A DNA stretch of 64,000 nt from Dromiciops gliroides (GCF_019393635.1 NC_057862.1:264258441-264322440); one strand, 5' to 3'; numbered from the stretch's first letter, positions 46,844 to 59,700 are shown. Numbers and translations are program-made. The notes: generated by a model from the sequence alone, not told the origin.

Positions 46844-47378
46844 GTGGGCCTGGGATACCCCAAAAGTTTTCTGAGGGAAATCAGGGAACCTTCTCCTTGA
46901 GAAGCTAAACCAAAGGACAGACACACCTAAAGAGATAAGGGGTACCCTTAAGGGACTGAGTTAACTCCAGGAGTACCACCCTTCATTCCAGTTTCCCCCA
47001 CCCCTTGGGAAGATAAGACTAGTTGTGGCTATTGCCTGAGTGGTGCCAGGGGGACAGAGATAGCTCGAGAGAGCAGAGCTTCCTCTCACCCAACTTCTCC
47101 CAGCCACCACCAGTACAGAACAGCCCTCCCTTAGGTGATAACCCTCTATAAGGGAACTTTCCACAGTCACATGATCACCCCATCGATCCCTTCACCATTG
47201 GTCCTCTATAAAAGTATTTGCCTTTCTCCTGCTAGAAGAGATAGGTATCTCAGAGAACCATGTCTCTGTGCCATCTTATCTCCCCATGAGAAAAGACTTT
47301 TCTCTTGGTTTCCTTTCTCTAGTGCCTAAATAAAATATTATTTTATTCTAATTGGATTTGTGTGCAAGACCATGTAAT
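46844..47378 (+). mobile_element. LTR family A, truncated at both ends
   Basis: Similar to 19399-20010: CACACCTAAAGAGATAAG, CACCCTTCATTCCAGT, TATAAAAG (about 47204) and AATAAAAT-type poly-A signal. No target duplication. Confidence 0.78.
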
Positions 47379-47474
47379 TTTTTTAATCATAAAAGTATTT
47401 TATTCTTTTCCAGTTACATGTAAAGATTGTTTTCAAATTTGTTTTCTTGAGATTTTTAGTTCAAATTTTTCTTA

Positions 47475-48252
47475 TCAAATCAGTTTTCCTTGATATTTGG
47501 TCCAAGAAATCACCTGACAAGGGATTTCTTTTTTTTCCTTTCCAGGGAAGCCCTGTCATGGACATAGCTTCTGGGAAGTTGCTCAATGATTTGGGTAGTC
47601 AAAAGAATAATGATACATACTATTAATCAGAGAAATACAATTTAAAATAACTCTGAAGTATCACCTCACACCTATCAGAGTGGTAAATATAACAAAAAAG
47701 GAAAATAATGGATGTTGAAAAATTGGGACACTAATCCACAACTGGTTGAGTTTTGTAACTATGCCCAAAGAGCTATTCAACTGTGCATACCCTTTGATCC
47801 AGCAATACCACTGCTAGGTTTATATCCCAAAGACATCCCAAAAAAGTGAAAAAGACCCATTTATTCAAAAATATTTATAGCAGCTCTTTTTGTAGTGACT
47901 AAGAATTGAAAATCAAAGGAATGCCCATCAATTGGAACTCAAAACTTTAAATAAAGATGTTTATTATTTCTAAAAAAAAATACAACTATTTACCAGTACT
48001 GGAAACCCTCTTACCTAAAGGTGGGAGGAGTTCCATTTTGCCAGTTGGGGACAGATCAGGGGCTACTTGGATTAGGAACAGCCACTTTGTCCTAAATGAG
48101 CTACCTTGTCCTATCATTCTTGACCCAGTATTATTATATTAGCACTTCAATTTTGATTCTGATGATAGATCCACTTCCAAATCACTGCTCTTCTTGTTAG
48201 AGGTTTGACCTGGTAGGTTGTTTAAAATGTTTCTAATTGGTGCTGATGTGTC
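47475..48252 (+). repeat. Local duplicated block, copy 2, left part
   Basis: Matches 32100-33353, with a shorter L1 3' end (47610-47975). It ends at the target duplication of the long provirus. 47390-47470 is a reversed L1 tail scrap. Confidence 0.85.
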
Positions 48253-48690
48253 TGTGAGAATCAGAGAACCACCACTCTGCTAAGAGGGACATTGTGAGAA
48301 CCAGGGCAAGGGCTACCCCACCTCCCGCCCCCCCCCCCCCAATAAAACATGTGACTAATCCTCCAGAAACTGTCTGGTGTCCAGAAGTTACTGCCTGTAA
48401 GTCTTGTCTATCAATGATATCAGTCAATTAGCTTGGAGCCGTGTGTGTAGGGGCCACACCTGGGCAGGCTGCAGAGGGTTTCCACTTGAGAGAAGGGCTT
48501 TTTCCCATTGGAGGTGGTGAAAGGAGCAACTTCAGGTTTTTTTTCTTTCTTTCTCCACGTGTTCTCTTTACTAACCCCTAATATACTTTAATAAATACTT
48601 AATGCCCAAAGATTGGTGCTCTAAGTTTATAATTTAAGGTGACCACTCATTAGATTTTTAAACATTACAGTTAGAATTTTAGCCTTTACA
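48253..48690 (+). repeat. 5' LTR of provirus D
   Basis: TGTGAGAATCAGAG start and CCTTTACA end; AATAAA near 48590. Its R-U5-like end resembles that of the C family LTRs, its U3 does not. Confidence 0.9.
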
Positions 48691-49912
48691 ATTTGGCTGA
48701 ACACAAAGAAGAAAGCTAAACCATGATCTTCTGATCTTCTGGTTGGGTAAGAAATTTTCCCCTATTTCCACATGTGCCTGTCCCTTTAAATTTTCGATTG
48801 GGTTTCTCTTACTGGCTAAGTACCAAAATACCTTTCAAGTACCCTTTTTCTAATTTTAGCCTTCTATTTCCAGGTGTCTCTCCCTTTACTTTTTCCAATG
48901 GATCGTAGCCTCTTGAGTTTTAGCCTCATGAGCTTTTTTTCCTGGTTATTCACCCAGGCCAAGATTGAAATCGTGTATATGCTTAGTCCTTATGAATTCT
49001 ATTCCTATTTTTATTTTTATTCTAACTTTTCTTTTTGTTATAGTGAGGAAATTTTTGAATTACAAAAAGGGGACTGATGATACTATAGAAATTAAGGACA
49101 CTAAGAAAACTATGAATACCAGAACATACCACATAATACAGGGGTCTCCCCAGGAGAAAATAATCTCAGCATGGGACTCTCATAAACTATCAATTCAGCC
49201 AGTCATGAAAATATCAAGGCTTATCAAACTGTTTTATGTGGCATAAAAAATATTTTAGCTTACTAGAAAACATATGGTTAGAGGATGGATCTTTAGACTA
49301 CTTAACACTGAAAAATTTGCAAAGAATCCTGTACTTTGATTCCTCCAAAGATTTAACTTAGTGGAACCTCTGGAATATAGCAAGTGAGAAATTGATCAAA
49401 AAGGGGAAAAAAAGAGGGGGAATCCAAGCCCAAGTTTGAATGCAAGCCTGTCTCAGGCTGAAAAGCCAACCATGGAAATAAAAAAGAAAAAAAAAGAGGA
49501 GATTAATCCATAGAGGAGACAGAAAGGATAAAAATTCTTCCCCTTCAAGAGGTCCCCACCCATGATAAAAAGGATATTGTAGTAAAGCTCAGGCACTATA
49601 TACCTTTTGGCCCCAGAGATTTAAGTTTATGGAGATGAGAAATTCCTAAATTTGATGAGGATCCCACAGCAGTTATCAGCCCCTTTAGGGCAATTTTCAG
49701 AGGATATCTGCCCACTTGGAATGATGCCACTGATCTCATGGAAACAATATTATCCCCAGGGGAAAGAGCTGATATAATAGTGAACTCCTTAGAAGCAACA
49801 GGAAAAGTTGAGATTGGATGGCTTTTAGAAGACCCTAACTGGGACCCCAATATCCCTGAGCATTTTGATATGTTGAAGGGAGCAAGAGAAACCTTGTTGA
49901 AGGCAATGGAAT

Positions 49913-50761
49913 TGTGGTAAAAATTATTTGTGGTAAAATTAATATTGCCATTTTTAGCTGACTCATTTGGGAAGAGCCACACATGGCCCACCCTGAGGTT
50001 ACATATGCTACTGAAGTCAGAAGGAGAACTCTCCATAGGCAGTTTTTGAAGGACCTCCCCTTTTTGGGGAGGAAAGATTAAACGCTCCCTGAAGGGAGGC
50101 AGAGGCTGCTTCTGGAACACTAGGAGTTTTCCAGAATGCGGGCTCTTGTTCTTCGGCCCTTGCGGTGGCGTGTGTTCTCTCTGTCTCGAGCGGCTGTTTT
50201 CCTTGGTGGCATGAGCGACTGTAGACTGTCCAGGTGTTGGTGAGTTAATTACAGAAAACCCTAAATTCCTTTGAACTAGCTTAATTGGAAATGGTCTGAG
50301 GATTGAATAGGTTAAGTTTAGAGTTAAGAGTATTTATCTGGGGCAGCTAGGTGGTGCAGTGGATAGAGCACCGGCCCTGGAGTCAGGAGGACCTGAGTTC
50401 AAATCTGGCTTCAAACACTTAACACTTACTAGCTGTGTGACCCTGGGCAAGTCACTTAACCCCAATTGACTCACCAAAAAAAAAAAAAGAGTATTTATCT
50501 GTATTTCTATTTTCCTATTTCCTTGTCTTTGATTGTTATTAGTTTGACCTTTGTTGTTTAATTAATTAATTCCCAAGTAATACAATCCGATCCTTTTGTG
50601 AATTAAAGCTTAAAGGCTCCTTTCTTATTGGCCTGGGAGAAATATCTAAAAAGGGCAGTTCAGAGGGGAGGGTGAACCTAAAAGGTCCCTCATATTTCCA
50701 GGACCCCAATATTAAGGTGTCACCCAAATAATGCTCTGTATATCAAATTTTGGCCCTCACA
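49913..50761 (+). mobile_element. Solo LTR family B inside provirus D gag
   Basis: Ends TGTGGTAAAAATT and GGCCCTCACA, 4-base target duplication GAAT (49909 and 50762). Carries its own SINE (50340-50488). Confidence 0.92.
50340..50488 (+). mobile_element. tRNA-derived SINE nested in the LTR
   Basis: A full copy with target duplication AGAGTATTTATCTG. Third level of nesting: SINE in solo LTR in provirus. Confidence 0.92.
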
Positions 50762-50863
50762 GAATCCTGTGCTAGAAAGACTGATAAATTGGCAAAAATT
50801 TATAGATACAGTTCAGGGACCTAATGAGAGACCTAATAGATTCTATGACAGACTGTAAGCATG

Positions 50864-51184
50864 TGTGATGATTGGAATGACGCCACCTGTTGGAGACTTA
50901 CTGTAGGAAAGCTCCGCAGACCATGCGTCTTTTCTTTGGCATCAGGAAGTGACGTTTGCTTGTGGGAAGAAGAAGGGGGAGCCTGGCGCTCTGACTCGCT
51001 CTCTTTCCTGAGGACTTCAGTGGAGAAGGGAGCTAGAAATGTACTCTCCCTTTAATAGATAGATGAATGTAGGCCTTTCTCTCTCTCTTTACCAAATTCT
51101 TATTCTCCTTAATAAATGCTTAAAAGCCGAACTCTTGCTAAAGCTTATAATTTATTGGTGACCACTCATTAGATATTTTAGGCA
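50864..51184 (+). mobile_element. Solo LTR family C inside provirus D gag
   Basis: Starts TGTGATGATTGGAATGACGC and matches the LTRs of C1/C2; slightly short at its 3' end. Target duplication CATG (50860 and 51185). Confidence 0.88.
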
Positions 51185-51337
51185 CATGTCAGGCAATGTG
51201 CTAGAGATGCCCATGTTATCTGTTCTCATTTTATACACCAGTCCTTACCAGAAATACAGAAATATTTTGAAAGGCAGTATCGGGGTTGGAGTAGTTTGAG
51301 TCCCGACAGACTTAAAGAAATAGCAACATATATTTAT

Positions 51338-51534
51338 TTATTTATTTCTCTATTTCTCTCTCTCTCTCTCATCTATTTATTTATTTATTTATTTTTTGGG
51401 TGAGGCAATTGAGGTTAAGTGACTTGCCCAAGGTCACAAAGCTAGTAAGTGTCAAGTGTCTGAGGCTGGATTTGAACTCAGTTCCTCCTGACTCCAGGGC
51501 TGGTGCTCTATCCACTGCACCACCTAGCTGCCCC
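51338..51534 (-). mobile_element. tRNA-derived SINE with TTTA/CT-rich tail
   Basis: A minus-strand SINE; the left side is an expanded TTTA and CT repeat. Target duplication CAACATATATTTAT (51324 and about 51535). Confidence 0.88.
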
Positions 51535-51937
51535 TCAACATATATTTATGAAGGAAATGAGAAGGAAGAAAGGAACAGACAAGGCATTTTAGCTCCAGTA
51601 CAGGAAACAACAAGGCAGCAAGGCTGGGCAGTTGAGAATCACTATCAACCCCAGTATTGCTATCAACCCCCTAGATTTTACTATTACTGCAGTGGGCAAG
51701 GACACTTAATGTGGCATTGTAGGACCATGAAAAGAGAACAGAACCAAAACAGATATAGTTTCTCTCAGAGGAGTACAGAGAGGCAGAACCAAAATAGAGA
51801 GAGATCTTTTCAGGAGGGTGCAGACAGACAGAGGCAAAACAGACCCTTTCAGAGAGATATAGGTGAGCAGAATGAAAACAGTTAAGGGCTCTCTCAAAGG
51901 GGGTACAGATCAGAGAGATATAGAAGATTGATGGTGT

Positions 51938-54900
51938 ATGGGGCAGGGGGGAAGGACAGTGGAATCTGAAGATTTTACCTTTCCAGACCCTGAAATTTTT
52001 ATCCCTCTTGTGCCAGTCCATTCTCCTCCCCAAAGTAAGGAACCCCATGTAACCCTTAGGGTTGGAGATACTTATTATGATTATTTATTAGATACAGGAG
52101 TCTCAAGATCATTCCTAGTGAGCAAACCTGACCCTCAATGGTACATCTATTGGATCTCTAAATGTAGTTGGCATTTCAGGAAAAGCCCAATCCATTGCAA
52201 AATAAACCCCTTGCATAGTGAATCTGGGCCCATTAACAGTAGAACATTCATTCCTACTTATGCCTGACTCTCCTACAAACCTATTAGGTTGTGACCTCCT
52301 TTGTAAACTTAGAACAACCATATCTTGTTCTCCAGATATGGTTGATCTATGTTCTCCAGCATTTCCCTGGAAGTGCCAGAGGATACTGTCCACTTACTAC
52401 CAATTTTGATCTCAGACACTCAGGAAATAGTGGAGGTTACATTTGAAATCCCTTCTGATATTCCTGAGTCCCTATGGGCTTCCTCCTCTACTGATGTAGG
52501 TCTCCTTAAATCTGCTATTCCTGTTATCATTAAGACCAAAGATAGCCCAGCACCATCCGTTCCACAATATCCCTTATCTAGAGAAGCCATTGAAGGAATT
52601 TCTCCTATAATTGAGGCTTTGACAAACCAAGGTATAATTTGTCCCATGCCCTTATTCCCCATGCCCTATTTTGCCAGTTAAAAATCCCAAGCCTGGGCCA
52701 GATGGCAAGCCTGTTTACCGTTTTGTACAAGATCTGCAAGCAATTAATTTCTATGTTATACCTAGACACCAATAGTACCATATCCTGCTATTATTATTTC
52801 CTCAATCCCATGTGAAGCAACATGCTTCACAGTGGTACATCTATGCTCTGCTTTCTTTTCAATACCAGTACATCAGGATTCCCAATGCTTGTTTGCCTTT
52901 ACCTAGAAGAATAGACAGTGAACTTGGACCAGACTCCCACAGGAGTTTATTGACAGTCCCACACTATTCTCTCAAATTTTGCATCAGGATTTAGCCTCTG
53001 TTACCTTTAAAGGTTTTACCTTAGTCCAATATGTAGGTGACTTACTCCTGGCTGCCCCTAATGCTGAGATTTGCCAGGAAGACACTTGTTATTAGAGTTG
53101 TACAAACAAGGCCATAAGGTCTCTAAGTCTAAAGTACAATGGTATCTACCTCAGGTAGAATATTTGGGTTTTGTTTTGGCTGCTGGCAATCGATTTATCC
53201 AGACTATTCAACAACTCAGCTTCCTCTACTAAGAAGCAGCTGAGGGCTATTCTGGGAGCAGCTGGATATTGCAGACAATGGATACCCTCTTTAGGTGAAA
53301 TTACTTAGCCTCTTACATCTCTAACCAAAAATTCTGTCCCAGAAACTTTACAGCTGGATTCCCAGCATCTTTCAGCTATAACAGAATTAAAATGGGCCTT
53401 ATTATCAGCACCTACACTAGGACTCCCAGACTACAGTAAATCTTTTACTCTTTTTGTACATGAATAGAAGGGAGTGACTTCTGGAGTCCTGACTCAAAAA
53501 TTAGGACCTGTCCAGCGCCTAGTGCCTTATTATTCCACTCAACTTTATTCAGTAGCTGCTTGCCTTAGGGCAGTGGCAGCTACTGCCCTTTTGGTAGAAA
53601 AAGCCTCTGATCTGGTCTTAGGTAACCCTCTAATCATGCAATGCCCTAATGAAGTTAAGGCTCTCTTACTACATCATAGGACACAGGCTTTTTCAGATCA
53701 AAGGCTCACTAGATATAAAGTAACCCTACTAGGAAAAGAGAGAATCACTTTAAAGCATTGTACAGTCCTTAACCTAGCAATACTGCTCCCTGATCTGCCA
53801 CTCTCAGGGGAGCCTTTGCATGACTGCACCTCCCTAGTTGACATAACTGAGAAACCTCTTGATGATCCTTTTGACACACCCTTATAGAACCCTGATTTTA
53901 TCTTCTATCCTGACAGTTCATCTTTTATGTGTGAAGGGACTCACACATATACAGGTGCTATTGTAGTTTCTGATTATGATACTATCTGGGAAGTTTCTCT
54001 GCCTTCACATCTTAGTGCTCAGGCTGCTGAACTTGTGGCTTTCACACAAGCCTGTTCTCTAGCCAGAGGAAAAAGTGCTATTATCTACACTGATTCCAAA
54101 TATGCATTTAGTGTCTGCCGTACTGTAGGAATGCTTTGGATGCAAAGAGGATTTTTAACCTCTGCTGGCAAAGCTATTGCTAATGGAGAATTTATTAAAG
54201 ATCTCCTATCTGCCTTAAAACTCCCATCTGACTTAGCTATTGTTCATTGTCCTGCTCATACTGGAAAAAGGGACCCTGTTTCAAAAGGGAATGAACAAGC
54301 TGCTGCTACTGCTAAGCGTGCTGCTTTGGAAGCCCCTGAACATGTATTTAATATTTCTTCTTCTGATGATGTTTCTATTTCTCTTACTTATGATAAGTAT
54401 GAAGTAGAGAAGTGGAAAAAGAAATTCAAGGCTAAAGAAGTCAATGGGGTCTGGGTGTCCCCTGGAGCTTCTATCATCAGGTATGCCTATATATTCACAG
54501 AAAAGGCCATTTTGGCACACAAGGAATTATAGACTCAGTGAAAAGGGTTTGGTTTTCCCCTTGAGTTACTAATGTGGCCTCTAGGGTTTTTGCCTCTTGT
54601 TTTGTCTGTCAGACTTATAATCAACATGCTTTCTAGGCTAAAGCTTATGGAGGATGTCCTTTAGCATATACACCTTTTGAGCATCTACAAATTAATTATA
54701 TCACAATGCTTAAGTTAGGACGTTATAAGTTTTGTCTTGTTATAGTTGATTAACTCACTCAGTGGGTAGAAGCTTTTCCATGTTCCTGAGCCACAGCTGC
54801 CTTTGTTGCCAAAACTCTCCTTAAAGAAATAATCTCTCACTTTGGTCCACCAGCCCACATTGATTCTGACAAAGGCACACATTTTACTGATTCTGTTTTA

Positions 54901-55474
54901 TCCCAAATTTACTCTTTCTTGGGAGAAACTCCAAAGTTCCATACACCCTACCACCCACAAAGCTCAGGCTAGGTGGAACATATGAATAAAGAGCTTAAGA
55001 GCATGATTGGCAAATTGTACACTGAAACTCGTTTGAAGTGGCCTGATGTTCTACCCTCAGCACTTTTTTATCTGCACAGCAGGCCAAGCGGAGAACTACA
55101 TACATCACCTTATGAAATTCTTTTTGGCCATCCTCCTATCCAAGCAAAACCTTTCCCCCCAGTATATACATCATTGGTGGGGGGGAGATACCTCTGTTGT
55201 TTCCTATATACAGAAATTACAATCCAGGCTACATGAACTTCATAAGGCAGGAGCAGCAGTACAGGCTGGCCCCTTGGACTTCTCCTTACATGATTTGAGA
55301 CCAGGAGATGGTGTATATATCAAAATTTTTCAGTGGACTAGTGGGACCCAGCAAACTTGGGAAGGTGCTTTCCAAGTATTGCTAACAACTCAGACTGCCA
55401 TCAAAATTGGAGAGAAGGACTCATGGATACATTGCTCCCACATACAACTGGTACCAGCACATGTGGACCATTGA
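51938..55474 (+). mobile_element. Pro-pol region of provirus D (fossil)
   Basis: Order as in gammaretroviruses: aspartic protease (LLDTG, about 52090), reverse transcriptase N-terminal region (about 52430-52760) and YVGD-type active-site region (about 53027), RNase H (about 53920-54330, TDSKYAF motif), integrase core (about 54860-55140) and C-terminal domain (to 55474). Several long frames remain but the gene as a whole is broken. Confidence 0.88.
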
Positions 55475-57262
55475 ATTTCATTGTCTCTTATTCTTGCATG
55501 TGTATTTTGTTCTATTCATCAATCTCTCCAATTTTGAACCAATGCAAGATGGTTTTGATTTCATAATACAATGCTAATTCTGGGAGTATTATGCTCGTGT
55601 ATTCTAAATTATTCATTTTTTTCCAACTGATTATTTGATCAAATTCTGTAAAGCATTTCCCTGGCAAATTGGTTGCCATGGCAAGTATAAATTAATTTTA
55701 GAAGTATTATTTTTGATTAGCATAAAAAAGAGGGGAACTTTTCAAAAGTTTTTTTCTTATTCATATAATCAACTTTATTATTGCCATAAATATTTTGTAA
55801 AATAATAATATGCGATTTGGGGATTTTAGATGTTGCAGTAAAAACTATTCTAGAATTATTAATAAAAAGTCAGTTCAAATGGTATATAAGGGTTTCTTTT
55901 TTATGCTATTGCAACTGCATTTTGAACTCAATAGTATGGGCTTATTTTTGTAGAGATTCTTTCTTTTAAGATTGTGTTTTAACTTGTATTAAAATATGTT
56001 TTGATTTTTCACAAAGGTAATTGTGTACTTAGTAAAAAAAAGTTATTACTTGGAATTATTTCATAATTGTATATTATATTCTGAGTCAAGGCACATTCAC
56101 ATATTTTGCAATCATTATTATCCTCAATTTTAAAATCCATATGAGACTTGGATTATGGGAATTTATCATTTAAGATAATAATTGCCTTTATTCTGAGTTA
56201 TCAGATGCCAGTTGGCCAAGATGCCAGAGGGATACATACAAGAGCAGACGGTGAATTGCCACAAAAGGGGAGACATACATGAACTCCAGGTACTGCACTA
56301 CCTTGGGGAAGGCCGAGAAAATAGCTATTGGCAAGAGTCGGGGTTGGATTTTCTTGGTTTAATTGTCCCCCACATGGCACCTAGTGGCAGGGCTATGCCA
56401 TCTCATCCGACACCTAACTTCAATTCCCCCTCCTATATGCCTGATGTCATAAACATCTCAATCCTATGCATCTGATTAAGCCTGACTCAGTCATTTCTCT
56501 GTTCTCTTATGGTAACCCCCATAATTATCACAGGTGTCATGATAAATACAATGTTGGATTTGGCCTTGACATCTGCTACCAATTATATTAGATTCTTTAG
56601 TTTCTCATAATGGCATGAGGATAATTAGGCAGATGATGCAAAAAGTGATGAAAAATATAAAAATTATTTTCTAAATTAATATCACAATTGTCTTCTCAAT
56701 TTATTCTCCACAGGGGGGAGTGTAGTAATATTAAGTTTTAAAGTTTTAAATTAATTTAAATTAAATTTAATTTTTAATATTAAGTTTTAAGTTTTAAAGA
56801 ATGTTTCAATTTTTTGTTTTTATTATATGTTTCATGTGTAACAACTGGACAATAATTGTAAAATCTCTAAAAGATTCTGAATTTCCTTAAACATGTTTTT
56901 GAGAGCTCTCATTGTTTGGTTTGGTTATTGGCAAAGTGATTTAAAATTGTGTTAAACTCAATTTTGTAGGAAACTTTCCCAGCTGATTACCAGTATATGA
57001 AACACCTGAGGGACTTTACAATCACACTGGAAACACTACAGCTGAGACTTGTTACTTGATCATCAGCATCTACACATCCACACCTGAAAGCCATTCCACA
57101 ACTACACCCAGAGGACATCTCAAGAATCATCTGAGAAAAGACTTCCAAAGACTTAAACAGACAATTTCCTGCTTTCCTTTTCCCCATTGTTTATAATTTA
57201 CACTTACTAAAGGGGAGTGCCCTTTAGTTTTTCTCTGTTTGTAATGTCCACCTGCTAAAAGG
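55475..57262 (+). mobile_element. Distal region of provirus D, shared with proviruses C1 and C2
   Basis: No env or other frame recognised. Blocks match the internal regions of the short proviruses: 55470-55690 to 61250-61500, 55810-55990 to 60955-61130, and 55990-57180 to 61590-62760. The order of the first two is swapped relative to C1 and C2. Confidence 0.75.
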
Positions 57263-57902
57263 TGTGGTAAAAATTATTTGTGGTAAAGATTAATATTGCA
57301 GTTTTAGCTGAATCATTTGGGAGGGGCCACACCTGGCCCACCCCAAGGTTATATATGCTACTGAGGTTAGAAGGAAGGACCTCACCTTTTGGGGTAGGGG
57401 AGATTGAATGCTCCCTGAAGGGAGGCAGGCGTCTTCTGGAAGTTGGCCTTTTTCGGTCTGGCCCCTTGTGCTGGTGGCATGTTTGCTCTCTGTCTCAGGC
57501 AGCCGAGGTTCTGACAGCATGTGTTAGTGCTCTGTCTTGGGCAACTGCAGACTTTCCCAGGGGTTGGTGAGTTACTTACGGAAAACCCTAAATTCCTTTG
57601 AACTAGCTTAATTGGGAACGGTCTGGGAGTGAATATGTCAAGCTTAGAGATAAGAATATCTATCTGTATTTCTATTTTCCTATTTCCTTACCTTTGATTT
57701 TTATTAGTTTCACTTTTGTTTAATTAATTCCCAAGTAATAAAATCTGATCCTTTTGTGGACTAAAGCTTAGAGGCTCCTTTCTTATTGAAGGTCAGTTCA
57801 GAGGGGAGGGTTAAACCTAAACGGTCCCTCATATTTCCGGGACCCTAATATTAAGGCAAGTCACCCAAATAATGCTCTGTATATTAAATTTTGGCCCTCA
57901 CA
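57263..57902 (+). mobile_element. Solo LTR family B in the distal region of provirus D
   Basis: Same ends as 49913-50761; target duplication AAGG (57259 and 57903). Confidence 0.9.
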
Positions 57903-58053
57903 AAGGGGAGTGCCCCATTTAGCCTTTGTTAATGCATCACTCAATCTCTTTTTCTCTCTTTTCATTGCCTTTACTTTGTTAGTCATAAGTTTCTGTAATG
58001 TTAATGCTTCATGTGAGGAAATGATGTTTCTTTGCATGAAGCACAGAGGGGAG

Positions 58054-58623
58054 TGTGAGAATCAGAGCCTCACTACCTTGCTGAGAGGGACATTGTGAGA
58101 ACCAGGGCAATGCTCCTCTGAAAATAAAACATGTGACTAATCATCCGGAAGCTGGCTGGTGTCCAAAAGTAACTGCATGTTACTATCAGCCAATTAACTT
58201 GGAGCTGTGTGTGTAGGAACTGCACCTGGGCCAGCCCACAGAGGGCTTCCACTCAAGAGAAGGGCTTTTTCCCATTGGAGGTGGTGAAAGGAATAGCTTC
58301 ATGTGCAGGGAGCTGGGGTTCTTTCTTTCTTTCTCCACATTTTCCCTTTACTAATGCCTAATATACTTTTTTTTTTTTAGTGAGGCAATTGGGGTTAAGT
58401 GACTTGCCCAGAGTCACACAGCTAGTAAGTATTAAGTGTCTGACGCCGGATTTGAACTCAGGTCCTCCTTAATCCAGGGCCGCCGCTCTATCCACTGTGC
58501 CACCTAGCTACCCCCTAATATACTTTAATAAATACTTGATGCCCAAAGATTGGTGCTATAAGTTTCTAATTTAAGGTGACCAATCATTAGATTTTTAAAC
58601 ATCACAGAATTTTAGGCTTTACA
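58054..58623 (+). repeat. 3' LTR of provirus D, with a SINE inside
   Basis: Preceded by the purine tract AGAGGGGAG. Split by a minus-strand SINE at 58370-58513. Confidence 0.9.
58370..58513 (-). mobile_element. tRNA-derived SINE in the 3' LTR of provirus D
   Basis: A minus-strand copy; target duplication CCTAATATACTTT on both sides. Confidence 0.92.
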
Positions 58624-59700
58624 TGTCCCATCAACAACCATATGGAATGGGTGGCATCAGCAGAATTCTTCCATTGGTCTGAACACTAAGGGAGAGAGTC
58701 TTTGATTGTTCAATTTTGTGCTTTTCAGGCCCTGGATCACTTGACCTGCTTCAAAACCAATGCCCAGGAAATGGTCTAGATGAAAATCTTCTCTTCCCTA
58801 TCCCTTTAGGGAAAACTTTAGGTTTTTTCACATGCCAGCTGTGTAACCAACTGGAAGGACTTGCCAGTACCCCTACTCCCTATGGTATCTCTTATTATTA
58901 GATTAGAGTTTGTTGCAGTCCAACTGCATATGCTTCTCTTGTAGTGAACAGAATGATTAGACAATCAGGCAAATTGTCATTCCTTAGGAGCCAGGTCCTT
59001 ATAGGTTGGGTCAAGAGGTCAAGGGATGAGGCAGGATTATGGCCTAGACTGAAGCCTCAGTCTCCAGAATAGTCAATGCCTATATTTTAAATGCACTAAC
59101 ACCAGAGGGACCCAGGCAAGTGTGATTTCTAATGTGTCAATGAAAACTTTCTGTGCTGTATCCATCTTTCTGGATCCATCTTAAATCACCCAACACATAA
59201 TAGTTAACTATCTGTTCAGTAGCAACTAGGCCACAGTAAAAGACAATCAAATGCTTTTCAAAGGCAGTATAGTGAGTAACTTCTTGGGGGGTATGGAGCC
59301 TCAAATTCCTAAAAAGAGTCTATTCAAACTACAGGTTTCCATCCACCTATTCTGCTCTTTATGAACTGAGATCTCCAGAAACAGGGGTCTTTCAGTGTTG
59401 CAAGGACTGTAGCCTATTCTGGGCCCTACTTGAAAAACACTGACTTATATATGAGTCAGTAAATGGGGATAATGTTTTTCTAGCTTCTGAATCTGCTGGC
59501 TTAGTTCATTATATTTCTTTGTCCTTTATTTTCCTGTCTTCTCTAAAGACTACTGAAATAAACTAAAACCAATAGTTAACCCTTTGTTGTATTTCACTTC
59601 CTCTCTGGTTTTGGAAGATACTAGGATTTCAAAGGTAGCAATTTCTTCCCTCATTATTGTGTATTTTAAAAATCATCACAAAGTCCCTTTCCTATCAGAC
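58624..59700 (+). repeat. Local duplicated block, copy 2, middle part
   Basis: Matches about 33355-34543. Roughly one base in ten differs by eye. It ends at the target duplication AGAC of provirus C2. Confidence 0.88.

Larger units (their letters stand above)
49560..51900 (+). mobile_element. Gag region of provirus D (fossil)
   Basis: The capsid-type part lies at about 49570-49912 and 50762-50860. A late QGPNE-type motif, characteristic of gammaretrovirus-like capsid, appears in the second piece. A nucleocapsid zinc-knuckle-like region lies at about 51660-51720, followed by a Q/N/R-rich tail. Two solo LTRs and one SINE split it. Broken. Confidence 0.8.
48253..58623 (+). mobile_element. Long provirus D, gammaretrovirus-like (ERV1), with nested insertions
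   Basis: LTR-gag-pro-pol-distal region-LTR, 10.4 kb, with the 4-base target duplication TGTC (48249 and 58624). The paralogous block at about 33350 shows the empty site. The LTRs differ by roughly 10% plus indels by eye, so it is old, perhaps 20 million years or more. A primer-site-like TGGCTGAACACAAAGAAG begins at 48694. Three solo LTRs and two SINEs interrupt it. All coding parts are broken many times (well over ten breaks). No env was recognised between pol and the 3' LTR. Confidence 0.92.

Noticed and set aside
49596-50120. Minus-strand frame of 174 aa
   Set aside because: It is antisense to the gag region of provirus D and crosses into a solo LTR; a composite chance frame.
55475-57262. 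An env gene for provirus D
   Set aside because: No surface or transmembrane domain, no furin-like site and no long frame; the region instead matches the distal part of the short proviruses.
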